Positions 26,519-34,918 of a stretch of DNA of 64,000 bases are shown in pieces (position 1 is the first letter of the stretch; every line of letters starts with the position of its first letter). The notes below the pieces were generated by a model. It saw nothing but the letters and a program-made list of their open reading frames with translations, was not told where the DNA came from and did not search any database. The stretch is from Chryseobacterium sp. (GTDB lineage: Bacteria; Bacteroidota; Bacteroidia; Flavobacteriales; Weeksellaceae): positions 247,179 to 311,178 of the forward strand of contig JAITMC010000034.1 of the NCBI GenBank assembly GCA_031277615.1, read 5' to 3'. The translations under genes and the position numbers were made by a program.

Positions 26519-27487
26519 TTAAAATCCTAAGCTTGCTCTTACTCTTTTAAGGGTTTCTAAAGCAATGGGCTTTGTTTTCTCCGCACCCTGCTGTAGCTTG
26601 GCTTCCAGCTCATCAAGATTATTCATATAGTAATTGAAAATCTCTCTTTCCTTTTCGAAACGAACCAGAATCAGATCTAAAAGTTCTTTTTTAGCATGAC
26701 CATATCCGAAGTTCCCAGCTAAATATTGGGCTCTTAATGCTTCAGTCTGCTCAGGGGTGGCAATTAATTCATAGATAGCAAATACCTTATCGGTTTCCGG
26801 ATCTTTAACCTCCTCTAAAGATTTGGAATCCGTTTCAATGCTCATCACCTGTTTTTTCAGTTCTTTTTCAGGTAAGAAGATATTGATGATATTTCCCATG
26901 GATTTAGACATTTTGCGGCCATCCGTTCCGGGTACATATTTGGTGTCTTCCTGCAGCTCAGATTGTGGTAATACAAAAACTTCACCCATCTGATTGTTGA
27001 ATCTTGTAGCCACATCTCTTGCAATTTCAAGATGTTGAAGCTGGTCTTTTCCTACAGGAACAATTTCTGCATCATATAATAAAATATCGGCAGCCATCAG
27101 GATAGGATAGGTAAACAATCCTGCATTCACATCCTGAAGACGGTCTGCTTTATCTTTAAATGAATGGGCCAGCGTTAATCTCTGATAAGGAAAAAAACAT
27201 GATAAATGCCAAGATAGTTCACAGGTTTCAGGGATATCACTCTGTCTGTAGAAAAATGTTTTTTCGGTATCTAATCCACAAGCAAGCCAAGCCGCAGCAA
27301 TCTCGTAGGTATTCTGTCTTAAAGTCTGCGCATCTTTAATCTGGGTAAGCGTATGAAGATTCGCAATAAATAAAAATGATTCATTTCCTTCCTGCTTGGA
27401 AAGTTCGATAGCAGGAATAATCGCCCCAAGGAGATTTCCAAGATGGGGAGTTCCGGTGGCTTGAATGCCGGTAAGAATTCTTGACAT
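26519..27487 (-). CDS. trpS: Tryptophanyl-tRNA synthetase
   Basis: A 322-residue class I aminoacyl-tRNA synthetase that charges tRNA-Trp. The HIGH-equivalent TGTPHLGNLLGA (12-23) and KMSKSMGN (about 193-200) are intact, as are GxDQ-type VGKDQLQHLE residues. A fragment matching its first 12 codons and leader reappears at 31341-31395. Confidence 0.96.
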   Translation of the reverse strand: MSRILTGIQATGTPHLGNLLGAIIPAIELSKQEGNESFLFIANLHTLTQIKDAQTLRQNTYEIAAAWLACGLDTEKTFFYRQSDIPETCELSWHLSCFFPYQRLTLAHSFKDKADRLQDVNAGLFTYPILMAADILLYDAEIVPVGKDQLQHLEIARDVATRFNNQMGEVFVLPQSELQEDTKYVPGTDGRKMSKSMGNIINIFLPEKELKKQVMSIETDSKSLEEVKDPETDKVFAIYELIATPEQTEALRAQYLAGNFGYGHAKKELLDLILVRFEKEREIFNYYMNNLDELEAKLQQGAEKTKPIALETLKRVRASLGF

Positions 27488-27519
27488 TTGTTTAAATTAT
27501 TTAATTAAAAAATAAAAAG

Positions 27520-27551
27520 CAAAAATACTAAAGATTGTAGTGGCAGGCAAA
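27520..27551 (-). promoter_or_regulatory. trpS promoter
   Basis: On the minus strand TATTTTTG (27527 to 27520) and TTTG (27551 to 27548) are separated by 20 nt, a good match to Bacteroidota promoters. The start would fall near 27513, 26 nt before the ATG. Confidence 0.7.
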
Positions 27552-27626
27552 TTCTTTTTAATACAGGTGCTTTTGGAAACCGCTGTAACAGATTTTGGTT
27601 TATATTTGTAAAAAACACCATTTTAT

Positions 27627-28976
27627 ATGGAAAATAACCATTTTTTGTCACCGAAGCTTTTCAAAGCTGCTAAAAGTCTCTGGATTTTATTTTTAATCTG
27701 TTTCATCACCGATTTTGTAACCCGGTTTTTTGATCCCGACCATAAAAATACCCTTTCGAGAATCCTGGATTATATGTCCTACGCACTTAATGCCCTGTTT
27801 TTCCTTTGGTATTTTATCGTGAATAAAAGATGGAAATCCGTAGTGATTATCCTTCCTTTTTTATTGCTGTTCTGTTTCTTTATGAAAGATATCAGGGATA
27901 TAGTAGATTATTATATGCCGTTTGAAGAGAAGATTAACTCAGCTACCCTTAGAAAATGGACGTATATGATCCTTCAGCTGATAACGGTGTTTGTAATTGC
28001 CAAAAGATACCAGTCTGAAGAAAAATTCACCGGAAAGAATATTCTTTTAAAACTTTTTGCCCTGAATTTAGCTTTGTTTTCTTTATACTATTCCGATCTG
28101 GGCTTTATTGAAAATATGCTTGGCTCAGCTTCTTATGATTCAAAATCTACTGAATTTTTTGTCACTTTTATTTACTATTTCCTCAGCAGTATCAAGAGTA
28201 CAGCTTATTTGGGCGCATTTTTATTTTTAACGGGATGCCTTGTGAAAGGAGAGCATATCTATACCTTTTCAAAAAATGCTTTGGAATATGCCGGCCGTTA
28301 TTTCTGGACCGCTTCTTTCATTATGATCACCTGTGTGATATTTATCTTTTTCTCACTTCTTGAAAGTGCCTTTAAGCTGGAACTGGATTTTTTCGGGAAA
28401 AACCTTAATATGTTCGGATGGGTCAGTACGGTGGTTCTGATTCTGTTCTTTATCATCAGCTCAAGATTTACAGGACAGTTTTTACAGGAGAGAAGCCTTC
28501 TGAAAAAGAAATATTACGGAGCTGTCGGAGCTTCGGTCTGGATCCCGGTAATCAATATTATCTCCCTTCTAATGATCCGGTTTGACGATAAAATTAAATT
28601 CCTGGCTCCAGCCAATGTGGAAAAAGCCAAAAAAATACATCTTGCCGTTATCTCGCTTCTGCTTCTGTTTCAGTTCAGAAAAGGAATTATGGCCGGGAAA
28701 ACCGATGATATTCTCTCGTGCATCATTTATATTGCAGCCTTTATCACCGTTGCTTATATCAAAAGATTTACGTGGATCTTTCCTCTGGTGTTAGGACTGA
28801 TCGTAACTGCTGTAAAAGTGTATCCTTTCTATGGAGTCTATGCCCAGGATTTTATTTTTAAAGATTATGTATTGGATTTCCTGAAAAATACAGCATCCAT
28901 AGCGCTGATACTCACCGTTATTGTGTTTTACGGGATTTATTATATTGCATACCAGACACTCAATCACAAAAAATAA
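27627..28976 (+). CDS. Polytopic membrane protein, function unknown
   Basis: A 449-residue protein with about twelve hydrophobic segments (first at 17-33, then near 53-65, 73-90, 112-127 and onward). Charged loops contain Lys/Arg, and the C-terminus HKK is cytoplasmic. I recognise no family motif; it has no transport or enzyme signature I can name. TATATTTG at 27601-27608 is a likely -7 element. It stands alone, with degenerate repeat DNA behind it. Confidence 0.6.
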   Translation: MENNHFLSPKLFKAAKSLWILFLICFITDFVTRFFDPDHKNTLSRILDYMSYALNALFFLWYFIVNKRWKSVVIILPFLLLFCFFMKDIRDIVDYYMPFEEKINSATLRKWTYMILQLITVFVIAKRYQSEEKFTGKNILLKLFALNLALFSLYYSDLGFIENMLGSASYDSKSTEFFVTFIYYFLSSIKSTAYLGAFLFLTGCLVKGEHIYTFSKNALEYAGRYFWTASFIMITCVIFIFFSLLESAFKLELDFFGKNLNMFGWVSTVVLILFFIISSRFTGQFLQERSLLKKKYYGAVGASVWIPVINIISLLMIRFDDKIKFLAPANVEKAKKIHLAVISLLLLFQFRKGIMAGKTDDILSCIIYIAAFITVAYIKRFTWIFPLVLGLIVTAVKVYPFYGVYAQDFIFKDYVLDFLKNTASIALILTVIVFYGIYYIAYQTLNHKK

Positions 28977-29036
28977 GCGCTTAACCGGCTCATTTTTGGT
29001 CTTGTAATATCAGATCTGGTGATTGAACGTTTAAAT

Positions 29037-29128
29037 AGGCTCCGAAGTCAGGAGACTTCGGAGAGCAGTGAGCAGGATTGTCTGAAAAACAGGGTGTTTT
29101 GCTGCGCAAAGTCTTCTGACTTTGAGCC
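29037..29128. repeat. REP pair (BIME-like), copy 1
   Basis: CTCCGAAGTC-AGGA-GACTTCGGAG (29040-29063) and CAAAGTC-TTCT-GACTTTG (29107-29124) are two perfect palindromes about 43 bp apart. The outer ends GGCTC and GAGCC are also complementary, giving a paired-REP architecture. Confidence 0.7.
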
Positions 29129-29146
29129 TTACAACAACAACCAACT

Positions 29147-29336
29147 TTAGTTTTTCCTTAAGATAACAGACGTTTTATTAAACATACTGTCACCGTCATC
29201 ATCGGTAGATTTTATCTCGTAGTCAAAAGTATATTTGCCGCTTTTTCGATAGGAATTCTAGTAATTTCCTGCTCAAACTGCAAGGATGCTTTGACCAGCT
29301 TTTCTTCAAAAATTTTTGTGCTGTCTCTGGTGATTT
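29147..29336 (-). pseudogene. Truncated, frameshifted copy of the 29465 lipoprotein 3' end
   Basis: The fragment reads DSTKIFEEKLVKASLQFEQE, closely matching the intact gene. A one-base deletion near 29240 then shifts the frame to an early stop, after which the original frame resumes and ends at the same TAA. It lacks a start and signal peptide, so it is a remnant of the tandem duplication. Confidence 0.85.
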
Positions 29337-29347
29337 GAATATTGTAA

Positions 29348-29644
29348 AAATAGGCTCCGAAGTCAGGAGACTTCGGAGAGCAGTGAGCAGGATTGTCTGA
29401 AAAACAGGGCGTTTTGCTGCGCAAAGTCTTCTGACTTTGAGCCTTACAACAACAAAAACCAACTTTAGTTTTTCCTTAAGATAACAGACGTTTTATTAAA
29501 CATACTGTCACCGTCATCATCGGTAGATTTTATCTTGTAGTCAAAAGTATATTTACCGTCTTTTTCGATAGGAATTCTGGTAACTTCCTGCTCAAACTGC
29601 CAGGATGCTTTGACTAGTTTGCCTTCAAAAACTCTTGTGCTGTC
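29348..29644. repeat. Tandem duplication, copy 2 (contains the real gene end)
   Basis: This is the partner of 29033-29336. Its right part is the functional 3' end of the lipoprotein gene. Confidence 0.88.
29352..29443. repeat. REP pair (BIME-like), copy 2
   Basis: Both palindromes of copy 1 recur exactly 315 bp further on, 22 bp past the stop codon of the lipoprotein gene. The only clear difference is one T/C change between the two palindromes. Confidence 0.7.
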
Positions 29645-29983
29645 TTCTTCCTGTCGGTCTTCTTTTTCCTCTTCCTGCACCGAATAATCAGAATTGATTC
29701 TCTTTTCACCACCATTAAACATGGGAAGGGTCGCGTTGCTTACGGTATTTCCGTCAAGGCTGAGGTTGTAGGTCAGGTTAAAAGAAGGAACGATTCCGTT
29801 GGTCACAAAGGTAGCATCCAGTTTTCCCCAGACCACCAGAACGTCTCCTTTTTTCAGGTTTAGCTGATCTTCCGTATTGACCAGCTGTGGATCGGTCGGA
29901 TTGTCACCGGAAATTTTTTCTCCTACAGGATTGCAGGAAAACAGAATAAATGAGCAGAATACGAAGGCAGATATTGTTTTCAT
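29465..29983 (-). CDS. Lipoprotein, function unknown
   Basis: A 172-residue lipoprotein with lipobox ILFSC (Cys about 17) and a beta-rich body with an acidic Glu/Asp/Gln segment (about 105-117). I recognise no family. It begins 6 bp after the larger lipoprotein gene at 29990, so the two are co-transcribed. Its last third has been duplicated downstream. Confidence 0.65.
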   Translation of the reverse strand: MKTISAFVFCSFILFSCNPVGEKISGDNPTDPQLVNTEDQLNLKKGDVLVVWGKLDATFVTNGIVPSFNLTYNLSLDGNTVSNATLPMFNGGEKRINSDYSVQEEEKEDRQEEDSTRVFEGKLVKASWQFEQEVTRIPIEKDGKYTFDYKIKSTDDDGDSMFNKTSVILRKN

Positions 29984-29989
29984 AGTGAA

Positions 29990-31162
29990 TTAGATTTTTA
30001 AATGTTTACTGAAGTAATCATTCATAAGGGCAACAATATCGTTACCATTCTTATTGGTCATGCTGATCAGGTAAAACTGTCCTTTATCAGTCTTTATAGA
30101 ACTGATGATATAATAAGCCGGCTGGCTGCTGCTGTATGAGTATTGTTCACCGTCTTCTGCGCTCATCAGAATGCTGGTATTGCTCAGCCTTTTTATAAAT
30201 TTGAAACGGTCATCATCACGGTATTTTCCCCTGAAATATCCATCGGTGAGCCTGTTCTCAAACGGAAGTTCTTCAAAAGTCCCTGAAAAAGCGGCATCAG
30301 CGATGAGCTTCGTCTGATCTATTCCTTTCTGGCTGTGAAGATGATCCCGGTAAAGATACAGATCGAAATTGGTCTTTTTGATATTGGCACTGTCATTATC
30401 TTTCAGGAAGTATTTCAGTTCTTTCTGAAGGGAGGTGTAATAAACGTCATAGCTTTTCCTTTCGAGTTCAGAAAGCCCGGGTTTTAGTTTCTCCCAGGTC
30501 AGGTTTTCAGGAGCAGTTTCTTTATCAAAAGCAAGAATATTCCTGGCTTTTTTGTAGGATGAAAACAGGGAAGCATACTCCAGTTTTTCATCATTGTACT
30601 TTGCCGTTTCGGAGGTATAGAGGTAATACCACTTGGTGGTTGAGTCATACTGTCTGTGGTATAGCTTTTTATGACCGAAAGAATCAATGAAGATCAGGGT
30701 ATTTTTGTCCTCAAAAAGGATTTTTTCTGCCGGGTTAAATTTTTTGATGTCGGAAACCGGATAAATATCAGGATTATCTGAAGCTCCTACCATAACGATT
30801 TCCCCATTATCACTATCAGAGAAATTATTCTTAATGCTGATTCCGATGGGAAGCAATGATTCATCCTCCACCTGAGAAGGATTTTCAGGATCTTCCAGCC
30901 GGATGTTGGGGCTCGAAAAAGAATATTCCTTGATATAATGCCCTGCCGGAATCATCATATTGATCGATGTGGCAGAATCCACGGTGAAAGTAACCTTGTC
31001 CAGATATACCTGCTTTTTGTCTTCCGCTTTCTGAATAGAATCTATAGTAGATTGAGGAATTCCCATCAGCATATCGGTATATCCGGTATCCGGATCTTTT
31101 TTCCCGCAGGAAAGAAGAAATAAAAATAGAGTTGCGAAAAGGACAGAATAAGATTTTATCAT
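29990..31162 (-). CDS. Lipoprotein, function unknown (390 residues)
   Basis: The signal peptide ends in FLLSCGKK (Cys about 19). The body contains mixed alpha/beta sequence with two predicted domains: residues about 50-180 (MIPAGHYIKEYSF, VGASDNP) and a helical middle (SELERKSYDVYYTSLQKELKYFL). No known motif was found. It is the first gene of a two-lipoprotein unit. A duplicated end of sanA lies only 31 bp upstream, suggesting sanA was its original neighbour. Confidence 0.65.
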   Translation of the reverse strand: MIKSYSVLFATLFLFLLSCGKKDPDTGYTDMLMGIPQSTIDSIQKAEDKKQVYLDKVTFTVDSATSINMMIPAGHYIKEYSFSSPNIRLEDPENPSQVEDESLLPIGISIKNNFSDSDNGEIVMVGASDNPDIYPVSDIKKFNPAEKILFEDKNTLIFIDSFGHKKLYHRQYDSTTKWYYLYTSETAKYNDEKLEYASLFSSYKKARNILAFDKETAPENLTWEKLKPGLSELERKSYDVYYTSLQKELKYFLKDNDSANIKKTNFDLYLYRDHLHSQKGIDQTKLIADAAFSGTFEELPFENRLTDGYFRGKYRDDDRFKFIKRLSNTSILMSAEDGEQYSYSSSQPAYYIISSIKTDKGQFYLISMTNKNGNDIVALMNDYFSKHLKI

Positions 31163-31193
31163 AGCATGGTTATAGATCCTAAAAATACTAAAA

Positions 31194-31324
31194 TCATTTT
31201 ATTTCAATCCTATCTCCGCCAAATTTTGGTTCAACTCCGAAAATAAGATCCCAATATACTTTTGCTTTTGCCACATATTCCCGGAGATTGGTCTTTAAGC
31301 CTGCCTATTTATTCACATCGGGAG
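31194..31324 (-). pseudogene. Detached 3' end of a sanA-like gene
   Basis: Without any gap, 31208-31324 matches 33099-33215 (the sanA 3' end) with only about four substitutions. The reading frame stays open and ends GGDRIEIK-stop, whereas the intact gene ends GGDRILIP-stop. There is no start. It looks like an original or donor 3' end left behind by insertion of the DNA between the two copies. Confidence 0.85.
31205..31324. repeat. Direct repeat, left copy (sanA 3' end)
   Basis: About 117 bp near-identical to 33096-33215 in the same orientation. The repeats flank a segment carrying two genes. Confidence 0.88.
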
Positions 31325-31340
31325 ATTCCCAGGCGGAGTG

Positions 31341-31395
31341 TTCCGGTGGCTTGAATGCCGGTAAGAATTCTTGAGATTCGTTTAAAATTATTTCT
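31341..31395 (-). pseudogene. Fragment of the trpS 5' end
   Basis: The first 34 bases (31341-31374) are identical to 27451-27484, and similarity continues through the trpS leader. The trpS ATG is changed to ATC, so it cannot be translated. It lies 16 bp from the sanA fragment, in the same orientation, forming a two-gene mosaic. Confidence 0.85.
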
Positions 31396-31487
31396 GCAGA
31401 ATAATGAAAATTTAGAACTTATCCCTTTCAAAATCTTATACCGGGCCATATAAATTTTCTTTAATGAATACTTCTGGATCAATAAAC

Positions 31488-32345
31488 TTATTTCTTTAAT
31501 TCAATTTTATAAATAAAAGTAAGAACCTTGAAATGCCACAGTGTTAAAGTTTGTTCTGCTGATATCATATCATTTTCGGAACCAATAATGAGACAGTCAC
31601 GGAAAGAACGTATATATTGTGACCAATATTCACCTTTAGAATCTTGAAGTAGAAAATAAAAACCGGCATCACCAAATTTTTTTCCTGAGGAATCTAAAAT
31701 CAGTTCTCCATTTTTTCCTACGCTGGGAATCATCAACACGGTTGCATTCCCATTGGGCAAAGGAAACACAGCCTTTACGCAGGTTTTTCCTGACTGTAAA
31801 TTGCTGATGCCGTACACTCCGGAATAGATAACTTGCCCGGTTGATTCAATAGAACGAAACCAAAACGTGTATTTTATTTCATTGGTCTTGGAGTCGGTGA
31901 GGTTGATGATTTCGCTGATTATAGATTCTGAACCGTCAATTTTTTTTGTAGGAATGTTCAGTTGGTTAATTCTATTACTGAATAATTTATTAATTAGAAT
32001 TCCAAAAAACTTGAAATAGGGATTCCATTTAATAGAAAAATTTAAGTTATAATTTGAGGTGTTTTCATAGAAGTCAATCACATTTTTAGATAAATTTGAG
32101 AACTCAGTTTCAGATAAATTAAGCTTAAGCATTGAAGGAATAATACCTTTTACTTTTGAGTCTTTTTCTACAGTTAAATTTTCTTTTTCTGCCAATTGAT
32201 GAATAAAATCCTTACTCATTGGATTCAAATTACCAAAAGGTCCCATCAACCAGAGGGAATCTTCAGGCTTAATTTTTCTTCCACGCAGAATTACCCATTG
32301 TTGAGTCAGCCAATCCTGGAAGTTCTGTATTGGAGCAAATCTCAT
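31488..32345 (-). CDS. Hypothetical protein in the sanA-end insertion
   Basis: A 285-residue soluble protein without signal peptide; the sequence is Asn/Lys-rich and reads more AT-rich than the neighbours. Visible features are an N-terminal MRFAPIQNFQDWL and a C-terminal ALTLWHF-like segment (QTLTLWHFKVLTFIYKIEL). I do not recognise the family. I chose ATG 32345 because it follows the preceding stop by one base (coupling); a longer frame would run 92 bp into the upstream gene. Confidence 0.6.
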   Translation of the reverse strand: MRFAPIQNFQDWLTQQWVILRGRKIKPEDSLWLMGPFGNLNPMSKDFIHQLAEKENLTVEKDSKVKGIIPSMLKLNLSETEFSNLSKNVIDFYENTSNYNLNFSIKWNPYFKFFGILINKLFSNRINQLNIPTKKIDGSESIISEIINLTDSKTNEIKYTFWFRSIESTGQVIYSGVYGISNLQSGKTCVKAVFPLPNGNATVLMIPSVGKNGELILDSSGKKFGDAGFYFLLQDSKGEYWSQYIRSFRDCLIIGSENDMISAEQTLTLWHFKVLTFIYKIELKK

Positions 32346-32346
32346 T

Positions 32347-33057
32347 TTAGTGGTTTTTGAGATTTGGAATAATGTTGCGTTGCCCATTCCATTCCCCAAA
32401 TTCTGAAATAGGTTTAAAGCGCAAAGTTGTAAATTCAAAATGAAAATCTTTTCGATCTCTTTCTTTCATTGCGTCGGCGTGTCTTTCCGGTTTGGGAACT
32501 CTACTATGTCCATGAACCATATCCGTCATGTCTTTTAGATTTTTCCAAATTGAAAAAGTGGAAACGGTATTAGGGAATTTGATGGAGGCCAATGACAAAG
32601 TTGTTGCCGGATGGTCCCGAACCAATTTTTCAACCGGTCTTCCCCAACGAATAAATCTGGGGATTTCCAAAAATTTCATTCTGGCAATGGTGACTGCAAC
32701 GACTGGCGAATCCGGATTTTCAATTTCTGTGGTTTCATCAGGAATTTCAAACTTGTTGAATTTCCCCCATTTTCTCATAAAAGTTAGTCTGGTGTGCCAA
32801 CCTTCAGATAAAATTTTTCCTAAACTGTCTTTAGCTAAAAAATTTTCGATATCATTTTCATTTTCCCATTGTGCGAATACAGCGATTTGTCTTATCAGCA
32901 TTCGGGATGGTGAAAGAACAGGAGAGCCTAAAGTCATCACTGTCATAATTTCTGCGTGAATTAGTCCTGATATATTTCTTGATTTCGGTGAAGAAAAAAG
33001 AATTCTGAGTGCAGAAAGGTACTCTGTTTTTACTAAATGATACGTGAAGACACTCAT
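32347..33057 (-). CDS. Spheroidene monooxygenase (CrtA)-like protein
   Basis: A 236-residue protein whose second half, FSIWKNLKDMTDMVHGHS then RHADAMKERDRKDFHFEF and ISEFGEWNGQ, resembles the CrtA/DUF3291 dimeric alpha-beta fold. In phototrophs CrtA oxidises carotenoids. Here no carotenoid gene is near, so the true substrate is unknown. It lies in the insertion between the sanA direct repeats and is coupled to the next gene. Confidence 0.5.
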   Translation of the reverse strand: MSVFTYHLVKTEYLSALRILFSSPKSRNISGLIHAEIMTVMTLGSPVLSPSRMLIRQIAVFAQWENENDIENFLAKDSLGKILSEGWHTRLTFMRKWGKFNKFEIPDETTEIENPDSPVVAVTIARMKFLEIPRFIRWGRPVEKLVRDHPATTLSLASIKFPNTVSTFSIWKNLKDMTDMVHGHSRVPKPERHADAMKERDRKDFHFEFTTLRFKPISEFGEWNGQRNIIPNLKNH

Positions 33058-33084
33058 TTTTTGTGATTGTATTGGTTTTTAATA

Positions 33085-33729
33085 CTAAGGAATCAAAATC
33101 CTATCTCCGCCAAATTTTGGTTCAACTCCGAAAATAAGGTCCCAATATACTTTTGCTTTTGCCAGATATTCCCGGAGATTGGTCTTTAAGCCTGCATATT
33201 TGTTCACATCGGGAGCATTATATCCGAACGCTTCCATTCCGTTTTTCCTGGCCAGGAAAACAGCTCTTTCATTATGGAATTTCTGTGAAATGATGACCAC
33301 CTGGGTCTGTCCGAAGATATCTTTCGCCCGGACCACTGAATCCAGCGTTCTGAATCCGGCATGATCCATATAGATTCTGTCCTGTGGAACACCCTGCTGT
33401 ATCAGAGCTAACTGCATATCTTCCGGCTCGTTATAGTCTTCGGTGCTGTTGTCACCACTTACGATAATATATTGGATCTTTCCGCTTTTATAAAGTTCTG
33501 CGGCTGCCTGGATCCGGTTATAGAAGTAAGCATTGGGCATTCCGTTGCTGAGGGTTTTTCCTGTTCCCAGGAGCAGCCCTGTTTTGGTGGTTGGAACATC
33601 AGCAATCCTGTCTGAAACGAACGTGCTGCTTTCCTGCCTGATGCTGTAATTGGCCCAGACTATAAAAATAATTCCTGCCACCAGAAGAAGCAGGAAAATT
33701 TTAAAAATATTTTTGATTGTTTTTTTCAT
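33085..33729 (-). CDS. sanA: SanA/YdcF-family (DUF218) membrane protein
   Basis: A 214-residue protein: one N-terminal membrane helix (about 8-26), then a DUF218 domain with VLLGTG-like LLLGTGKTL (about 52-60), FYNRIQAAAELYKSGKI, IIVSGDNS and ISQKFHNERAVFLAR. SanA proteins affect envelope permeability to vancomycin in E. coli by an unknown reaction. It begins 12 bp after lspA and closes the ileS-lspA run. Its last 39 codons recur 1,891 bp downstream. Confidence 0.85.
   Translation of the reverse strand: MKKTIKNIFKIFLLLLVAGIIFIVWANYSIRQESSTFVSDRIADVPTTKTGLLLGTGKTLSNGMPNAYFYNRIQAAAELYKSGKIQYIIVSGDNSTEDYNEPEDMQLALIQQGVPQDRIYMDHAGFRTLDSVVRAKDIFGQTQVVIISQKFHNERAVFLARKNGMEAFGYNAPDVNKYAGLKTNLREYLAKAKVYWDLIFGVEPKFGGDRILIP
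33096..33215. repeat. Direct repeat, right copy (within sanA)
   Basis: Partner of 31205-31324; this copy is the 3' end of the intact sanA gene. Confidence 0.88.
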
Positions 33730-33741
33730 CAGGGATTATTT

Positions 33742-34380
33742 TTAAAATTCAAGGCCGTTAGGGAAAGCCTTTTTTCTGAAAATTAATAATAATGCAGCTC
33801 CTACAGTAATTGCTGAATCAGCTACGTTGAAGATATATTTGAAGAATTCAATATGCTTACCGCCAATCAGAGGAACATTTTCAGGAACCGTCCAGTCTAC
33901 AAGAGGGAAATGAAGCATATCCACAACACAACCCTTCATGAAAGCCGAATAGCCGTTCCCGAACGGGACAATTTTAGAAATTCCGCCATATCCTATCCAC
34001 CGGTCGATGCTTGGATCGTATACCGTTCCGCTGTCGAAGATCAATCCATAAAACATGCCGTCAATAATATTACCGATGGCTCCGGCAAAGATGATGGCCA
34101 TTGGAATTAAAAGATAATTGGAAGCCCCTTCTTTCAGCCATTTCTTGAACATGTATACCATTCCCCCGATCAGGAAAAGTCTCAGGATAACGAGAAAGTA
34201 TTTTCCGATGATCCCTCCGAAATGAAGTCCGTAGGCCATTCCTGGATTTTCAACAAAAGTCAGTTTGAAACCCGGTAAAACAGAAATACTGTCATCCAGG
34301 TTAAAATGGGTTTTAATATAAATTTTTGAAGCCTGGTCAATAAATAACACCAACAATGTTATTGCTAAAATCTTTTTCAT
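33742..34380 (-). CDS. lspA: Lipoprotein signal peptidase (signal peptidase II)
   Basis: The 212-residue aspartyl protease of the inner membrane cleaves prolipoproteins. Four hydrophobic segments are visible. Catalytic Asp candidates are D154 (CVVDMLHF) and D188 (FNVADSAITVG); GNIIDG (about 103-108) is the third conserved block. It is about 45 residues longer than E. coli LspA because of an insert between 108 and 150. Its ATG overlaps the stop of the preceding small gene by one base. Confidence 0.94.
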   Translation of the reverse strand: MKKILAITLLVLFIDQASKIYIKTHFNLDDSISVLPGFKLTFVENPGMAYGLHFGGIIGKYFLVILRLFLIGGMVYMFKKWLKEGASNYLLIPMAIIFAGAIGNIIDGMFYGLIFDSGTVYDPSIDRWIGYGGISKIVPFGNGYSAFMKGCVVDMLHFPLVDWTVPENVPLIGGKHIEFFKYIFNVADSAITVGAALLLIFRKKAFPNGLEF

Positions 34381-34574
34381 TACAGTCCTTTAGGTTTTGA
34401 CGGTTTTGAAGCGGGTTTTACGTTCTTATTGTCGCTCGCTTTTTTGATGACTTTCTGGCCGTTAAACGAACTTTTCACATGGGCTTTTTCAAACTTGATG
34501 TTCATTTCTTTCAGGACACTTTTCAGTGCGCTAAGCTCCATAGGATTTTTAGGATGTACGATGATCGATTCCAT
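34380..34574 (-). CDS. Small DUF2683-like protein
   Basis: A 64-residue protein with MESIIVHPKNPMELSALKSV at the start, typical of the short DUF2683 family, followed by a Lys/Ser/Pro-rich basic tail. Function unknown. TAATG links its stop to the lspA start. Confidence 0.65.
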   Translation of the reverse strand: MESIIVHPKNPMELSALKSVLKEMNIKFEKAHVKSSFNGQKVIKKASDNKNVKPASKPSKPKGL

Positions 34575-34591
34575 TTTCTTAATTTAATTTT

Positions 34592-34837
34592 TTACATTTT
34601 GGACAATTCGTCAAGCCGTTTCCGGTCTTTGGCAGACAGGTCGTTCACTCCGTTTTTGCCCATTTTGCTTAAAAGCCTGTCGATTTCTTTTTCCCGCTCA
34701 CGCCGGTCAGAATTAAACTGATCATCCATCGTATAGTTTTTGTGCTGAACCGGGGAAAACCTGTTCCTGATCCATTCCCTGTTGAAAAACAGCAGGGCTG
34801 CCGCTACGATAATAACCAGAATAATGACTTCGCTCAT
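34592..34837 (-). CDS. Small membrane-anchored protein (DUF6576-like tail)
   Basis: An 81-residue protein: membrane helix at about 3-18, then a cytoplasmic tail with DRLLSKMGKNGVNDLSAKDRKRLDELSK, the short helical motif otherwise found at the C-terminus of Bacteroidota rhomboid-like proteins. Role unknown. It lies in the ileS-lspA run. Confidence 0.65.
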   Translation of the reverse strand: MSEVIILVIIVAAALLFFNREWIRNRFSPVQHKNYTMDDQFNSDRREREKEIDRLLSKMGKNGVNDLSAKDRKRLDELSKM

Positions 34838-34918
34838 GGGTATACATTAAAAATTAGGTTTATAAAGTATCCGTGAATACGTTATAAACCCAATATTATT
34901 TTACAGACCTTACGGTTT

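Larger units (their letters stand above)
29033..29336. repeat. Tandem duplication, copy 1 (decayed)
   Basis: This segment repeats 29348-29644 with a period of 315-318 bp. It contains one REP-pair element and the last 60 or so codons of the lipoprotein gene at 29465, with several substitutions and a 1-bp deletion near 29240. Confidence 0.88.

Noticed and set aside
32346-32438. N-terminal extension of the 31488 gene to 32438
   Set aside because: It would overlap the CrtA-like gene by 92 bp; ATG 32345 directly after that gene's stop is simpler.
32347-33057. CrtA-like gene as part of carotenoid biosynthesis
   Set aside because: No crtB, crtI or crtY neighbours; the flavoprotein at 50075 belongs to the pigment operon, not to a crt cluster.
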